DNA from: Ligustrum vulgare
Taxonomy: Eukaryota; Streptophyta; Magnoliopsida; Lamiales; Oleaceae
Reading direction: 5' to 3'
NCBI GenBank assembly: GCA_963555705.1
Contig: OY743179.1
Span: 21,894,692-21,958,691, forward strand
Length of the DNA: 64,000 nucleotides
This document shows, in pieces, positions 34,120 to 47,445 of this stretch (positions are counted from its first letter, which is position 1; every line of letters starts with the position of its first letter). A program made the position numbers and the translations under genes. The notes below the pieces were generated by a model that was not told the DNA's origin, did no database searches, and worked only from the letters and a program-made list of their open reading frames with translations.

Positions 34120-36640
34120 TGAATAATTCAAGATTCAAATCAAGAGCTTGTTAGGATTGGCCTAGATTAGATTGTTGGTTTTCATAAGCTTGAGAAGTTT
34201 CTCACATTTTCTGAAAACTTTAATGAGACTATTTTTAAGGATTTTATGGCCCATATACCATGGCACGTATACGTCAGAGACATATTGGTTACCTTCAGTC
34301 AATCTGCTCTCATAGATTGGCTAAGCATTGAGGATGTGGTGGATTTCACTGATGAAAAATTGAGTAGCGACGTTGTGGCCACTGAGATGACAAGAATGAT
34401 CTGGCCATAAAATAGTAATAACTTACTAGCATCCAGATTGATGTCAAAGTACAAAGTTCTTCACAAGGTCCTTATCCACAACATGGATCTACCGACTCAC
34501 ATGTTTGATCACTCAAATGAAAGGGTAGTGGTTCTATACAAGTTGGGAACCAAAGTAGGGCATAATTTGATGAAGATGATTTTTGATAGAATTGTGTATG
34601 AGGGTTAAGGAGAGAGAAAAAAAATATAAGTTGTCACATCCTTACTTGATCCATCATTTTTTAGAAGATCTTGTGGTTCTATCAATGCCCATGTTGTGAA
34701 AACATTGCAAGTGAACAATATCGTGAACAAATAGTAAAAGTGGACTTTTTGAGTCCGGAATGTCGATCCCATGAAGGATAATTTACTTATTACTATCTTT
34801 AATTAATCAATTTATAAACTACAAATAATTGCTAAGATTGTAATTTTTGAATTTTTTAAAATAGTGAAAGCAATGAACTGTGAAAATAAAACAATTGAAA
34901 TGATTTGATTTTTGTTTCTTATGAATGGAAAATGTTGGAACTCACGATAATAACTTTGTTATCCTATTCAATTTCTCATATCATGTATTATTCCGAAAGT
35001 AGTGTTTAATTGAATTCACAATTTTATCCAAAATTTCCCTCTCGAGTTTAAATTGGTTCTATCTAGATAGATCAATCACATATCTCTATGATTGGTCAAA
35101 ACAAGCCCTATATAGATGCATTCAACGACAAGAATTCAAAATGATCACGACAACCACAACTATGTATCTATACCCTTTTGTCAATTGCCGGATTTTATTA
35201 CTTGGTCTAGGTGTTAACTCACATCTCGGATTATGAAAACAACCCACAATTCATCAAATTGGTAATCAAGCAATTCATGCATTAAAACGCAATAATAAAA
35301 TCAACACATAAAACAATTTTCCCAAAACTAGAGAATTGAAATTGAATATTCAAACAAAGTTACATTGTTCGTCCCAACGAATTGTTTAGCTACTCATACT
35401 AAAATCTAAAATAATAAACTTGCAAAATAGAAAATTCAACATGTCTAAAAATTAATAAGAAAGAGTTGAGAATCTTGCACCAAGAAAATATATAAAAAGC
35501 TTGAACAATTTGAAACCCTTAATTTTTGCCTCTTGTCTTGTCTTGCCTTGTGCCTCCATATTGTATAATTGAAAAACCCTATTAATGTCTTGTTTAAGTC
35601 TTCATATAGTTTAGAGAATAGGTGCAAGACAAAATTTTCAAGTTGGGCCCATAAAAAAGTAGAAAAGAAAATAAAAAAAAAAAATTAAAAAAATCGCGAA
35701 AAAGGGATTTTTTAGCTGAACCGCGGTGTGGACTGGTTTGCAAACCGCAACGCACCCGCGGGTTGCAAATTTTGAGATTGTGCACTTCAGTCGCTGATTT
35801 ATTGCCTTCCTAGTCCTCCATCTTTCTGACATCTTCAATTAAGTCCTCATACTTCCACTTTTGTTTCAGTTGAGTCCTCCCAAAATTATATCTGAAGTCC
35901 TCCATCTTTCAGTAATTTACAAACCGGTCCCTATACTTTCATATTTCTACAATTTGGTCCTTTTTCCTCATTTTGCATCCAAATGCATCCCAATTCGAGT
36001 TATTCCTAAAATAATTGAACTAAATACACAATTTAGCAATAACATATTCTAAAATATCCACAATAATACAAATTTAAGGCTAAAAATAAGTGGATAATCG
36101 CACTTATCAGCCCATTGACAGCTTTTCTGAGGATATTTCTTAGATGGATTTTAATGAATTTTCACATTTGGATGGAATATCCAACCCAGTTCTAAGATTC
36201 CCTCATCACCTCTTCCCTGCCACTGACTAGTTAGAACACATGGATATTCTGGAATCACAACTTCATGTGGGAAATCAGGTAGCCCAAATTTTTCTTCACA
36301 CTTTAAACTTTTCCAATGAGCTTAAATTCGTATGCAAGGTGCTGGAAGAAATTAGCTTTTGGGTGATCCACGTATCAAAACATATTGGATGGCGTGAATA
36401 CATGGGTTTGAGGAGCATGTACCTGATGCTGGCCTATCAACTGAAGAGAAGGACAAAGTCAAAGATACTAAATTGGCAGGTTCTGAGGAACAGGGACTTG
36501 ATGCATCAAGTGTTGACCAACTACCCATGGGTTCAAGTCAGGCTGAGGCGACAATATTTGCTACTTCTACTTCTAGTGATGCCTTTTAATTTGCAAATAA
36601 GTACGCAAAAAAGATCTGATCATTAAGTGGTGTTAAAAAA
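34120..36640 (+). pseudogene. Retrotransposon-associated ORF resembling the 'putative plant transposon protein' family, split by solo LTR S2
   Basis: From about 34190 a frame reads KFLTFSENFNETIFKDFMAH, SQSALIDWLSIEDVVDFTDE, MTRMIWP, SKYKVLHKVLIHNMDLPTHM, ERVVVLYKLGTKVGHNLMKM and FDRIVYEG. The WP, HN..PT.H and LLYK.GT-like spacing is what I associate with the plant transposon-protein domain found in large gypsy elements; this match is from memory and moderate. The frame continues without loss across S2 (34692-36109), resuming at 36110, with stops at about 34409 and 36140. The C-terminal part (36240-36590) changes frame near 36395 into a Glu/Ser-rich tail. Its element, LTRs included, is not identified. 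Confidence 0.4.
34692..36109 (-). mobile_element. Solo LTR S2, 1418 bp
   Basis: On the minus strand starts TGATAAGTGCGATTATCC and ends CACAACA. Perfect 5-bp target duplication GCCCA at 34687-34691 and 36110-36114. No coding sequence. It shares its layout (TGATAAGTG start, partner CACTTAT shortly after) with S3, S4 and S5. Confidence 0.88.
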
Positions 36641-37048
36641 ATTTTCTGCCTCTAACTATTTGTTGCATGACTGTTTTTTATCACTAACCCTTTGGATGAC
36701 TATATTAACATACTGCACTACTTGGTCTTACTATGTGCTCCTTCCATATCCCTTGTCTTTGGCTTCACTTCTTATAAAAAGAGGGAGTAGTAAATAGATT
36801 TTTCTCAATCATTGCTTGTCAATTTTGTGATGTTGTTGTTGGTGTTATTATGTCAATGTCATATGTTCTTAATTGATATTTTCTTATTAGTTGCATTAGC
36901 AAGGGGAGTTGTTTTTTTTATTGGTCATGAGTTGTGTAATTAATTATGTATTGTCTTTGTTGACTGAGGAAGAGTAGTCCTGATTGAGAGGGAGTAGACT
37001 ACTTGCACTTTATGATATTAAATATATGTGGAATAGGTTTTGTAATTA
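36641..37048. other. 3' non-coding region of an unidentified retroelement
   Basis: Contains AAAAAGAGGGAGTAG (about 36777) and AAGGGGAGTTG (about 36900), like the purine-rich 3' segments of LTR elements. No gene seen. Confidence 0.4.
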
Positions 37049-37053
37049 AGCAT

Positions 37054-38577
37054 TGATAAGTGTATCTATACACTTATATATATGTCTAAATTAGGATATT
37101 ATATTATCGTTTTAGAATAAATTCTACATCTCAGAATCTTGAGAATGGAGGAATTCATGGAAATAATGCAAAATTGGAGTTAAAATGTTGAAGTAGATGA
37201 TGATGATGTCAATCGAGACTTACAAGAGGTGCAAAGTTCTAGAAATAAAAGTTTGAGGGCTAAATTGAAGATAAATTGATTTTGGAAGAAGAATCGAAGA
37301 GATTTGAAAGTGTGAGGACTAAATCGTTGCAATCAAAATTTGAAGGACCAAACATGTAAATAAAGAATAGGGGCTTACTAAAACACGTATGAAACTTGGA
37401 AATCACACTGAAGACATTAACTCATGCGGCCACGCCTACCCAATTGAGTGGTATAATAGGTTGTGAATGAGCATAGGTTGCTGTAACTGATGATGAAACG
37501 TTCCGCGCGACAACTGTTGAAGTCAAAAGATTTAGATTTGGGTTGCTTGTACGGCCAACAACGCTTAGCTTGCTCGGTCGCATAGTGGCTTCCGGCCCAG
37601 CGAAGTCAGGCCCATGCGTGATTTTTTGCCTTGTTTTATTTCCTTGCATGCCTAGGTTTCGAGGTGACGTATGAATACAACTTATGAGACATGAATTTGG
37701 AACCTTTGCATACACATTCAATAGGCATAATTCAAGTTCCTACATCAAGATCTTTGAAGCAAATTGAAGGCAAATGAGTGAAGATTAAAGATTAACTACT
37801 TGTAAGCAATTCTTGGTGCAAGAGTTTCTTTTATTCTATTAATTTGATAAACTCATGATGTATACTTTCATTATTTATTGTGTTTTTATTTCTTTGACTA
37901 TGAACAACTAAACTTCTGGTTGGGATTAGCAATGTAACATAGTTTTACGTTTTTAATGTCATAATTCAAGTTTTTACGTACATGTTGCATGTGTTTGTTT
38001 TATTTTGTGTTTAGTGTGCGAATTAACTGACCATAAATTTATTGATATCATGGTTTGTTTTCATAATTCGAGAGGTGAGCTAACGAACTAGATCTAGAAA
38101 TAAAACTTGGTAGTTGAATTAACGATAGAGATATACATTTGTTATTATTGCGATCTATATATGAGTTCTTGTATTTCATGCACCTAATTATTATGACCCA
38201 CTGCAGAGATACAAGGTTGACTAAATCAGTTAGAGTTTAAATCAACTCGAGAGAAATTTCATATGCATGAGTGAACTCAATCGAACATATTGTTATGATT
38301 AAAACTTGAAGAGTGAAATTATAAGTATTGACTATGTGAAATCGTGAATCCCAACCTTTTATTCATAACTTTCGAAAACACAATTTGCAGTCTTGTTTAA
38401 TTACTTTTAGGTAGATTTTTAGTTTAGATAAAAATCTCATATTTTAACTGTTCAAATAGAGTTAAGAACTAACACATTTCGGTAATTAATTACAATTTCC
38501 GTGGGACGATAACTCGGACTCTTTTGTCCACTCTATTACTTGGGTGCGATATCGTACACTTGCGATCTATAACATCA
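37054..38577 (+). mobile_element. Solo LTR S3, 1524 bp
   Basis: Starts TGATAAGTGTATCTATACAC and ends ATCTATAACATCA after the terminal motif CGTACACTTGCG. Perfect 5-bp target duplication AGCAT at 37049-37053 and 38578-38582. Non-coding; the 99-codon minus-strand frame inside it has no domain. Confidence 0.9.
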
Positions 38578-38582
38578 AGCAT

Positions 38583-38879
38583 CGCCAAAGTGGAAGATTG
38601 CTGAAAAATTATTTATGCAATATTTTTCTCACTTGTATTTATTGGTTTAATTAATTAATTAATTAATTATTTTTAATGGTCACAATATTGAAGTAAAAGG
38701 AAAGTTCCAGGTACAAAACACAAATCTAATATGCACGAACCATAACTGTTAAAAACTGGTTATTACCTACACTGACTATCGCATGTCCAAATTTTTAATG
38801 ACTAAATTAAAATTAAGTGCTAATTTATTTAGATTTAGTATTTTCAATTTACCAAGGCCCTATATTTAAATTTTGTGCT
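38583..38879. other. Downstream of C2, nothing recognised
   Basis: AT-rich, with a short (TTAA)n run at about 38647-38668. Could include the 3' non-coding part of C2. Confidence 0.4.
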
Positions 38880-39282
38880 AGATCGTGCTACAACATATTT
38901 CTTCGAAGACCATGATACAAGTGAGTCACCAGAGAAGACACAATGTCTAGCAATTGATCTCATGTCATCTAGAAAACAAGCCCAGTTAGCATCCAAGAAT
39001 CCACTGAGAGCAAGTCTATCACAACACTTGATATAGAGCCCATAGTCTATTGAGCCTTTGATTTTTTTACTACTTGGTAGTGAGATGTTCTGGGTTCTTA
39101 GATAAACTAACTTAACTTATTTACAATAAAGGTTTTTTTTTTTTTTTTAAGCAATACCACTTGCGTGGCTTATTTACAATAAAGGTTGTGTCACGCCCAG
39201 TGCTAGTTATATATTTTAAGCCTCCAATGACAATTCTATATATAGTGGGGTTGTGTAATGACTCATCTTTAGATTTTGAGAG

Positions 39283-39634
39283 TGTCGACGTAAAGAGGAA
39301 GAATACGAGAAGTAACCTAGATATAACCAAGTGGTCGCTTGAGGGTAAAACCCAGGCGATCGCTTGGGTGCTCGTATGATCAACGGAATCACTTCCTACA
39401 TAACCAAGTGATCGAATGGATTTATTCCAATCAATACTTGGAGTTAAATATGGGAATTTTGGGATTTTCTCTAGTTTTTTCATTTTTTTGATTATTTTCT
39501 TGTATTTTAATATTTATCTTAGGCGAGATAGGTGAGATTTGAGGTGATTATGTTGATCCTCCCTTGTATATATGTGTAGATACTTACAATAAATCAATAC
39601 CAGAAAATTATTCTTCAATCTGTGTTCTTTGACA
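39283..39634 (+). mobile_element. LTR of an unidentified copia-type element inserted in C2
   Basis: Starts TGTCGACG and ends CTTTGACA, with a PBS immediately after (39635-39647). The rest of the insert (39648 to about 40033) is non-coding and includes ATCCACATCGGTTAGAC-like sequence. No second LTR was found, and the target duplication (GAGAG versus TATAG) is not convincing. C2 codons resume at about 40034. Confidence 0.6.
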
Positions 39635-39647
39635 TGGTACCAGAGCC
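39635..39647 (+). other. Primer-binding site
   Basis: TGGTACCAGAGCC directly after the LTR end, close to the initiator Met-tRNA PBS. Confidence 0.7.
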
Positions 39648-40079
39648 GACCAAAACTTAACCACGTCGATGCGTAAGAGAGATCCCGGTTGCAAACGAAC
39701 AAAGGAGGTGGGCTCCAAATTGGATTGTGATGGTTGAAAAAATCCATGGTTAGCACTTAAGATGGTTGTGCCCACATAAGGCGGTGAACTAGATGTATTG
39801 GAAGACTTGGGCCTTGATAGAGCATGTGCACCTTCTTGGTTTGAGGTAGAGAGATGGATGAATTATCAATTAAAGAGGGAAAAAGTGATATAGTATTTCG
39901 TTCGGAGAGGGATTTTTAGGAAAATGCAAACAAATCCACATCGGTTAGACATAGGGTAAATGAATTACTTATAAGGGATTGAGCTACTCCACCTAATAGG
40001 CTAACATTTTGGGATGGAACTTCAATTACCTATAGTACTTTTACAATAGCAGTTGGTGTAGGACATAGTTTGAGGTTAG

Positions 40080-41497
40080 TGTTGCTAGTCGCAAGTGTAC
40101 GAATTGCGCAAGTAATATAATAGACGTGAATCCAAGTATCAATCCTACAGAGATTGAGTAAATTGTATTTTAGATTACGAATCCTTAACAGAGACTAAGA
40201 AAGCTTTGAATTTGAGAAATTTGATTTAAAGTTAAACTAAATAGAACGAGAAAATTTGTTTTGTAAAAAACTATGAAATGAACATGTTAGAATCATGAAT
40301 CCCCGTTAACCCTATCATCCCTGTGTTTGACTTAAACATTTAACAACAACTTATGAAGAATTGAAAATCCGTGTTCCTAAAGTTATTTATGTCCCCTTTC
40401 AAGCGATGCATAAAAACATTTTTCCAACAAGAGATTAGACAATATTTCTATGATTAATCCAAACATATAGAAAAGTATTGACAAATTATGAACACTAATA
40501 TGCAAAACACCAAGTATGGTGGTATATTTCTATCCCCTATCGGACTTTATAGCAATCAATTCAAGTCTAATAAATTCATACACTTTCGAACATAGAAATC
40601 TATCACAAACATTAATTATCATGCGTCCACAATTATAAATGTAAATAAACACACAATTGATTGCATCAAATCCATAAATTGCATTTATTAAACATAAAGT
40701 CAAAACATGGAATCAAGAAATTAACGTTTCATCACAATTCCAACACTACGAACCTAGCCTAAATACATGATAGACAATATGTAACAAGAGGTATGAAAAG
40801 ATATAACCCTATTCATCTTCTTGCAATATTATCTTCAATCTTGATCTTGGTGTGGCATGGATCCCTTGGCAATTCGATAGCTTTTGGCATCAATTTCACA
40901 AGTTGGGAACCCTTCAAAACGTGCCTTATGTCTTGTATTTATAGATTGCCTCGAAGTCTAGGTCAAAAAGGGAGAAAAACGTGAAAATCCATGCAAAAGC
41001 CCAACAGTTGGGCCCAAAAAAAGCCCTAAATCCATGTGATCGCATGGTATAGTGTAAATGCATTCTGACTGAATCAATACGGTTCATGCGATCGCGCTAC
41101 ACACTTTCCATGCGATCGCGTAGTGACTCGGTTGAAGGCAATTTCCATCTTTTAATGTGCTACAAGTTGGTCCTCGTGATTTAATTGCAACCCCGGTTCT
41201 TCAACTCTAATTTGAACAATTTGGTCCCTAAAATTCTGATTTCTTCCAAATTTGATTTCTTCTTTGATTTTTCTTCCAATTGGCACCTTGGTCTACTTCA
41301 TCCATTCTTTATTTGCACACTTTGACACTTTTATCATACAATTGCTTGATTTTGGTTTCAATTCCATTATTTTCTCGACTTAGGGGTTATTCATGAAATA
41401 TAAACAAATAATAACGAAATAAATAGCAAATATTCTTAAACAAACAAATAAAATTCTACTTTTAGGATATAAATAAGTGTATAAAATACACTTATCA
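40080..41497 (-). mobile_element. Solo LTR S4, 1418 bp
   Basis: On the minus strand starts TGATAAGTGTATTTTATACAC and ends GTACACTTGCGACTAGCAACA. Perfect 5-bp target duplication GTTAG at 40075-40079 and 41498-41502. C2 RT codons continue across it. Confidence 0.9.
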
Positions 41498-43014
41498 GTT
41501 AGTTAGCCATGTCTTCTCAAGTAGCTCTTCTATGTACCTACTTTGAGTTAAACTCAATATAGTCATTTCTTTTCTCACTTTATTTCCCAAGAAATGATGT
41601 AGTGAATCCAAATATTTCAAGGAAAATAACTCATTTAATCTGTGAATGAACTTCTCCAAGAATTGAATTTTGTCACCTGTTATAATTATATCATCAACAT
41701 AAATTAAAACCATTAACATTTTTGTCTCATTTTTGAAGTAAAGTAAGGATGCCTTACATTTTAAGTTAGTAAAGCCCAACTCAATAATGTGGTTCTCAAC
41801 TTATCATATCATGCTCTTGGAGCTTGGCTTTTTGTAGTTTGCAAACATGATCAGGTCTCTCTTTGTCAACAAAGCCTTTTAGTTGTTGCATATAGACATC
41901 TTCTTTTAAGGTACTATTGAGAAAGACATTGTATATGTCTAGTTGTCTCACATTCCACCCTCTTGACACTGTAATGCTTAGGATCACTCTAATTATTCTC
42001 TTGTGAATAATAAGACCTTTAGCAACAAGTCTTGCTTTACATCTTTGAAAAGACCCATTTGCATTATGTTTGGCTTTGTAAACTCATTCGTTTTCAAAAG
42101 TGTTTAACTTGGATGAACAATGAACCAGGATCTAGGTGTTATTTGTATTCCTCTTCCATTGCTTTTCTCTATTGCTCACTTTTAATTGCTTCTTTTGTAT
42201 TTTTTGTTTCTTTCATGTTCTCATTGCTATTAATAGTGTATAATTTGTATTCAGAGGGATACTTCTTGGGCTTATGAACTCCAACTAGTAATCATTTTGT
42301 ACTATTTTGTTGGTTGTTCATTTTGTTGGCTTCCATGATATTTTAGGATTAACATTCCGATAATCTGTAGCTCTTATAGTTGGATTGCATGTCTCATTCT
42401 CCTCATTTTCACTTGCTGTTCAAATTGATTGTTTCTCTCAATATCTTCCTCAATACTCCGATTTGTGTTTGAAGAAGCTGGAAGGTTTGATTGTAGTATT
42501 GGAAGATGGACTAGAGATTTTTCATTACCATTTTCAGCAATTGTTGAAGTACTTTGGCTTAGAGGAGAAAGATTTATTCAGTCATTAAATAAGATGACAT
42601 TTTTTTTTACAGAGACTGATATGTGTTCAGGAAACCATGTGTAAATGGAAACACCTTTTAAATACTACATATCTTCGCAGGTAAATTATTCCAATTGAAC
42701 TTAGGCATTGGAATCCTTCTAAGTTTTCACAGTAGCCTAGAAATACACATTTAGTTGAATGAAATTGGGACTTTTGATTTTGGTGTGGTCGTAGGCAAGG
42801 AAGTAGGAACAACCTAAGATTTCAAAGTCTTATTGTTTGGTGCTCTTCCTAGAAGCATTTCCATGGGAGAAATCCATTGAAGCATCGATGATGGAAGTAA
42901 GTTAATTAGGAATGTTGCAGTTTAAAATGCTTCAACCCAGTATTTTAAGGGTATAGATGCTTGTGCAAAAAGTGCCAAACTTGTCTCTACTATATGTCTA
43001 TATTTTCTTTCAGC

Positions 43015-43232
43015 GATCCCATTTTGAGTTGAAGTATAAGGACATGAATATTTAACTTCAATTTAAGGACTTAAATAAATTATAAGAGTTATAGTTTATT
43101 ATGAATTGTAATAAAATTATTTAGATCCCATTTTGAGTTGAAGTATAAGGACATGAATATTTAACTTCAATCTAAGGACTTAAATAAATTATAAGAGTTA
43201 TAGTTTATTATGAATTGTAATAAAATTATTTA
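43015..43232. repeat. Tandem duplication, 2 x 109 bp
   Basis: 43015-43123 and 43124-43232, starting GATCCCATTTTGAGTTGAAG, nearly identical. It joins the end of the C2 integrase fragment. Confidence 0.9.
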
Positions 43233-43978
43233 GTTGGACAAAATGAGCCACGTGTATTAAACAGGCAGCATGACAAGCATGCTAGACACGCATCAAGTGT
43301 GTGCCAACGTGTGTAAGATATTGACAAGTATCAAATGTTTTTAGATTCAAATAGAATCCTATTTGATAGGGTTATTTTGATAAAGTCCCAAAAATATGAC
43401 ATTATTATTAGTCCAATTAATAAAATAGGACTCTTATCATTTCACTGTGACCACAAATAGGAAAGAAAAATATTACAATTTTTCTAGAGTTCTTGGTGAA
43501 CATTAAAGAAGGCCTGGAGATCTGAAGTGCTGGTGAAAAGCAACACATAGTAGAGAAATTAACTGCACATGCTACAATGGTAATTTACACTACAATCTAT
43601 ATGTTCCAAAATTATTTAGTTTAGTCAAATACATAGAACACAAGAAAACCTGTAACAAGACGTTCAGATCACTAGAAATTAATTTTTCTGGTCAGACAAT
43701 CCCATGTTTCCCAACACTTTTATCCCGGGCTAATAAAAAGGAGGTGAAACTAGCACAAACAGTATTGCTGCAATCTTTGCTTGAATTGGAGGGCTCACAC
43801 ATAGGTATCTGAATATGGTTTGAGTCTGACGATTTCTTACAACCTTTTGGTGAATTCATAGGTTACTTCAGCTTCAAGATCCTCTTTGATGTTAGAAAGG
43901 TCAACCGAGACAACCTTGTAGGTTACTTCCAAGATAAAATGATATTATTTTTTCAAAGTTTTACGATCTTAGAGCAAA
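43233..43978. other. No feature recognised
   Basis: AT-rich stretch without recognisable frames between C2 and the small-LTR fragments. Confidence 0.4.
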
Positions 43979-44148
43979 TGCTATGATCCAGAGCCCGAAT
44001 ACAAGTCTTTAAGCAACAATGGATGAAAACACATTCTTGGGGACTAAAGAGGCAAGTTTCATGTTGGGCTCGAGTACGAAAATCAAGTTGAAAATCAAAG
44101 AAGAACACAAAAAGGGCAAATATTATAATTTAGATTTCTAGTCTTAGG
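43979..44148 (+). mobile_element. Small LTR family (TGATATGATC-type) fragment, plus orientation
   Basis: Begins ATGATCCAGAGCCCGAATAC and is the reverse complement of 47446-47553 and of 49531-49622. It is interrupted by S6 at the target duplication TAGGT and continues a few bases at 47280. Confidence 0.7.
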
Positions 44149-46217
44149 TTATAGCGACCCAGAATTTTTATGCAATAAATAATTATTTTAATATTTAGAA
44201 AATTGTGTCGCTACTATTTCATTTATTATTTTGAAGTTAACGCCGCGACGAATTCGTCTAGCCAAGTCAAGAAATATCGAATTTGTTCGATTTTAAATTA
44301 AAATCCGAATTTCTAAAAATATGTTATTTAATTATTTATTCAAAGTATTATTTTCAAAATCATTTTGAATTCCAAATTTATTAAAATATCTCAATTTTCC
44401 TTATTCAAATTATTTCAAGTCCAAATACGTAATTCGATTTTATCTCAAAATTTATTTATTCTCAAATGTATTTTCAGTCCAAAATATATCAGTTTTAAAT
44501 ACATTTTCAAATCGAAGTTAGTCAAATTTTTAGTTAAATTAATCCTATTTAACTAAACCAAATTTTCCCCCACCTCCACGTTCAACTTCAATAATACAAC
44601 AATTTCTTCAATCATACAAATTATTCCCAACCCATTTGGACCCAATTTCATCATCAAAATCCACTCAATGATTCCACTAAATTATTCCCCAAATTATGAT
44701 GTTTCCCACCTCCACAAAACACTATCATTATCATCACCATCCTCTTCCCACTATCATCAATTAAAACCACCAATTCAGTACAATTTCAGTTCAGCTTCCT
44801 CCCAGTTTTCCTCCATTCAACTACATCCAATTCAATTTCCATCTTCAGAATTCCAATTTGCAAGATCAACAATCTCAGCCATTATCATCAATTCACCCCT
44901 AATTGCAACCACTGTATGTATCAACTAAGAGCCACCACCCAACCAACCATCATCGGTATCATCACCTGCAGAACCTTCATCAATCAACAAATTCTGATAG
45001 CCTGCAATTAACCCCATCACTACCAGACCAACCCATTATCATCATCATCTCCATCGTACCCTGCTGACAGCCATCAAAACAACTCAATCGAACCACCATA
45101 TCCACCTGCAGCACCCCGGACATCACCACAATCCACCTCACTGTGACTTCACCATCGAACCACCACTATTGCACAACACCAATCAAACCAATTTCACAAA
45201 CCAAACCTCTTCCACCTCAATCACCGGCCCAAAGCACCACCAAGACTCAATCCCAAATCAATCTTCAACTCCAAATCGCCACAACACTGCCCTCTCAAAT
45301 CATACCCAAAAATCAACCCAAAAACCAAGAAAAACCCAAGAAACAAATTACCCAGACACTTACCTACCTCAATCGCCGTTTTTCTTAGCCGGATCGTCGC
45401 TGGGAAGCCACCTCAATCGCGATCTTAGCCGCGACTTCGCCTCGGTCTCACACCCATTTCTCGCACCAAAACTACACCAAATCCACAGAGAAACTTAGTC
45501 TATTTCAACCCTCGCTCTCCGCCGCACCTTGCGCCGGCGAGTTCGCCGGCCAAACCACCGGTTGCTCTCTTTCGCAGCCTCCGGTATGAGTGAGGTTAGA
45601 GAGAGAGAGTGCGAGTACGAGAGAGAAATGAGAGTGAAATCTGATTTTAAGAATTAATTGTAACTTTCCGGAAATTGCAATTAAGTCTCCAAGTTTGAAA
45701 AGTTATTATTTCAGTCCCTAAGTATCGAAATCATTTTAATTCAGTCCCTGCCGATTTAAATCATTTGATTTTAAGCCCAAGTTTTAAAAGTATTTATTTT
45801 AGTCCCTCAACTTTCAAAATATCCAATTTGGTTCCTTCAACTTTCAAAAGTATTCATTTTAGTCCCTCAACTTTCAAAACATCAATTTTAGTCCTCACAT
45901 TATAATTTATCATTTTGAACTATATATTCGATAGACTAAAGTGACTTATTGGCTAAGACGAAGCGTACGGAGAATTTAAAGAAATTGAAGTCATTCCCGC
46001 TCAACTTTGCACTCGTCGGAATTGAGGTAGACTCGCACTTATTAATTGATTTAAATTATGATTTCATATGAATGTCATGTGACTTGTGAAAGTCAATTTT
46101 CAAGAAAATTAAGTATGTTTTATGAAAGGTAAATATACCTTATGTTTTTATGAAAAGTAAGTATACCCTATGTTTTTACGATAATGTTTTATATGTTTTG
46201 GATCATTGCTATGCACA

Positions 46218-46375
46218 TAAGAATTCTTACCACCTAAGTTCGGTAAAATTCTTGTGTCTCCATAAGTTTATGAGGATTTACCACCTAAGTTCGGTAAAAT
46301 TCCTGTCTTTCCATATGTTTATGAGGATTTACCACCTAAGTTCGGTAAAATTCCTGTCGCGTATGTTTATGAGGA
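46218..46375. repeat. Short tandem array in S6 (ACCTAAGTTCGGTAAAAT units)
   Basis: Three copies of a ~50-60-bp unit beginning TACCACCTAAGTTCGG; a fourth copy lies at about 46508. Confidence 0.85.
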
Positions 46376-46626
46376 TTTCGATCCTATCTTATGTTATGAT
46401 GGAAATGATCCCTATGAATTTCATGAATTATGTTTTGGTATACTTACTGTTATTATGATCTTACTGTGATTTTACTGTTATTATGATTTTACTGCATAAG
46501 AATTCTTGCCACCTAAGTTCGGTAAAGTTCTTGTATGTTTATGAGGATTTAAATCCTATCTTATGTTATGCTTTCAAAAGAAATTATGCTTGGCATAATT
46601 AAAATGTTTTTATAAGTATATGGTTT

Positions 46627-46745
46627 TCAAAGAGATGTTTTCAAAGAGCTGTTTTCAAAGAGCTGTTTTCAAAGAACTATTTTCAAAGAGATGTTTTCAA
46701 AGAGCTGTTTTCAAAGAGCTATTTTCAAAGAGCATATGATTTGCA
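46627..46745. repeat. Short tandem array in S6 (GTTTTCAAAGAG units)
   Basis: About six to seven copies of a 17-18-bp unit, with alternating GATGTT/GCTGTT variants. Confidence 0.85.
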
Positions 46746-47445
46746 AAATATGTCCCGTGCTGTAATGCACAATATGAGTTTTATCAAGAGCAGTTTTATA
46801 AAGAAGCTCTATCAATGCCCGTTTTATAAAGAGCCGGGATTTATGTGTTTAATCATCTTATAAATTAAATTAATTTGCGATGAGTCTACTGAGTATTTCC
46901 CCCATGAAATACTCACCCTACTTTTTAACAGTTTTGCAGATTTCGGAGATGGTGGCGAGCGATGAATGATGGTGGCAATAATCGTTAAACGGTTGAAAGT
47001 TTGACGTTAATGATTTCCGTATTTTTCCAAACAGTCGAATAATTTAGAGAAGTTCATTTATTTGAGAAATTATGACATTGTCAATTTCTTTACAAAATTA
47101 ATGGTTTGATTTACTATTTCAAATGGTTTCATAAATGTTTCAATTTTATCGGCCATTACAGTTTATTTAATGTTGCCAAAAATGAATTTCAATTATTTCT
47201 TCCGCAAAAAAATATTATTCGAAAAATTTAGACAGAAAATGACGTAGTGAATCGGGTATACGGAACTCGGGGCGCTACATAGGTTGAGACTCAATTTTCA
47301 TATTGAAAACATTCGAATTTGGAAATCATTATTTCTGGAAGAATTGTAGCATTTTGAGTTAGCTTTCTAATGCATGCAATCGGACATCGGGAGATAAAGT
47401 TATGACCAAAATACCAAGTAAAGGCGTCACTGGTTTTCTGCGAGA

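Larger units (their letters stand above)
38880..43020 (-). pseudogene. Copia element C2 polyprotein remnant (integrase, RT, RNase H) with nested insertions
   Basis: Read right to left. Integrase C-terminal segments lie at about 43020-42600, including CLRPHQNQK and HSTKCVFLGYCENLEGFQCL (42812-42627). RT follows with VRQLDIYNVFLNS and VYMQQLKGFVD (41987-41796), then YVDDIIITG and SLKYLDSLHHFLG (41779-41503), continuing past S4 at 40079-40034 (CPTPTAIVKV), then NPTIYRIVIGGLKYI (about 39282-39150). RNase H follows with FLDANWACFLDDMRSIARHC and SLVSWSSKK (about 39005-38885). Interruptions are solo LTR S4 (40080-41497) and a 0.74-kb LTR/PBS fragment (about 39283-40033). Many stops and frameshifts. 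No LTRs of C2 itself were identified. Confidence 0.82.
44149..47279 (+). mobile_element. Solo LTR S6, 3131 bp
   Basis: Starts TATAGCGACCC (TG changed to TA) and ends GGGGCGCTACA. Perfect 5-bp target duplication TAGGT at 44144-44148 and 47280-47284. It contains a Pro/Ser/His-rich low-complexity open region (44668-45498) that is not a recognisable gene, plus two internal tandem arrays. The length suits a large gypsy element. Confidence 0.85.
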
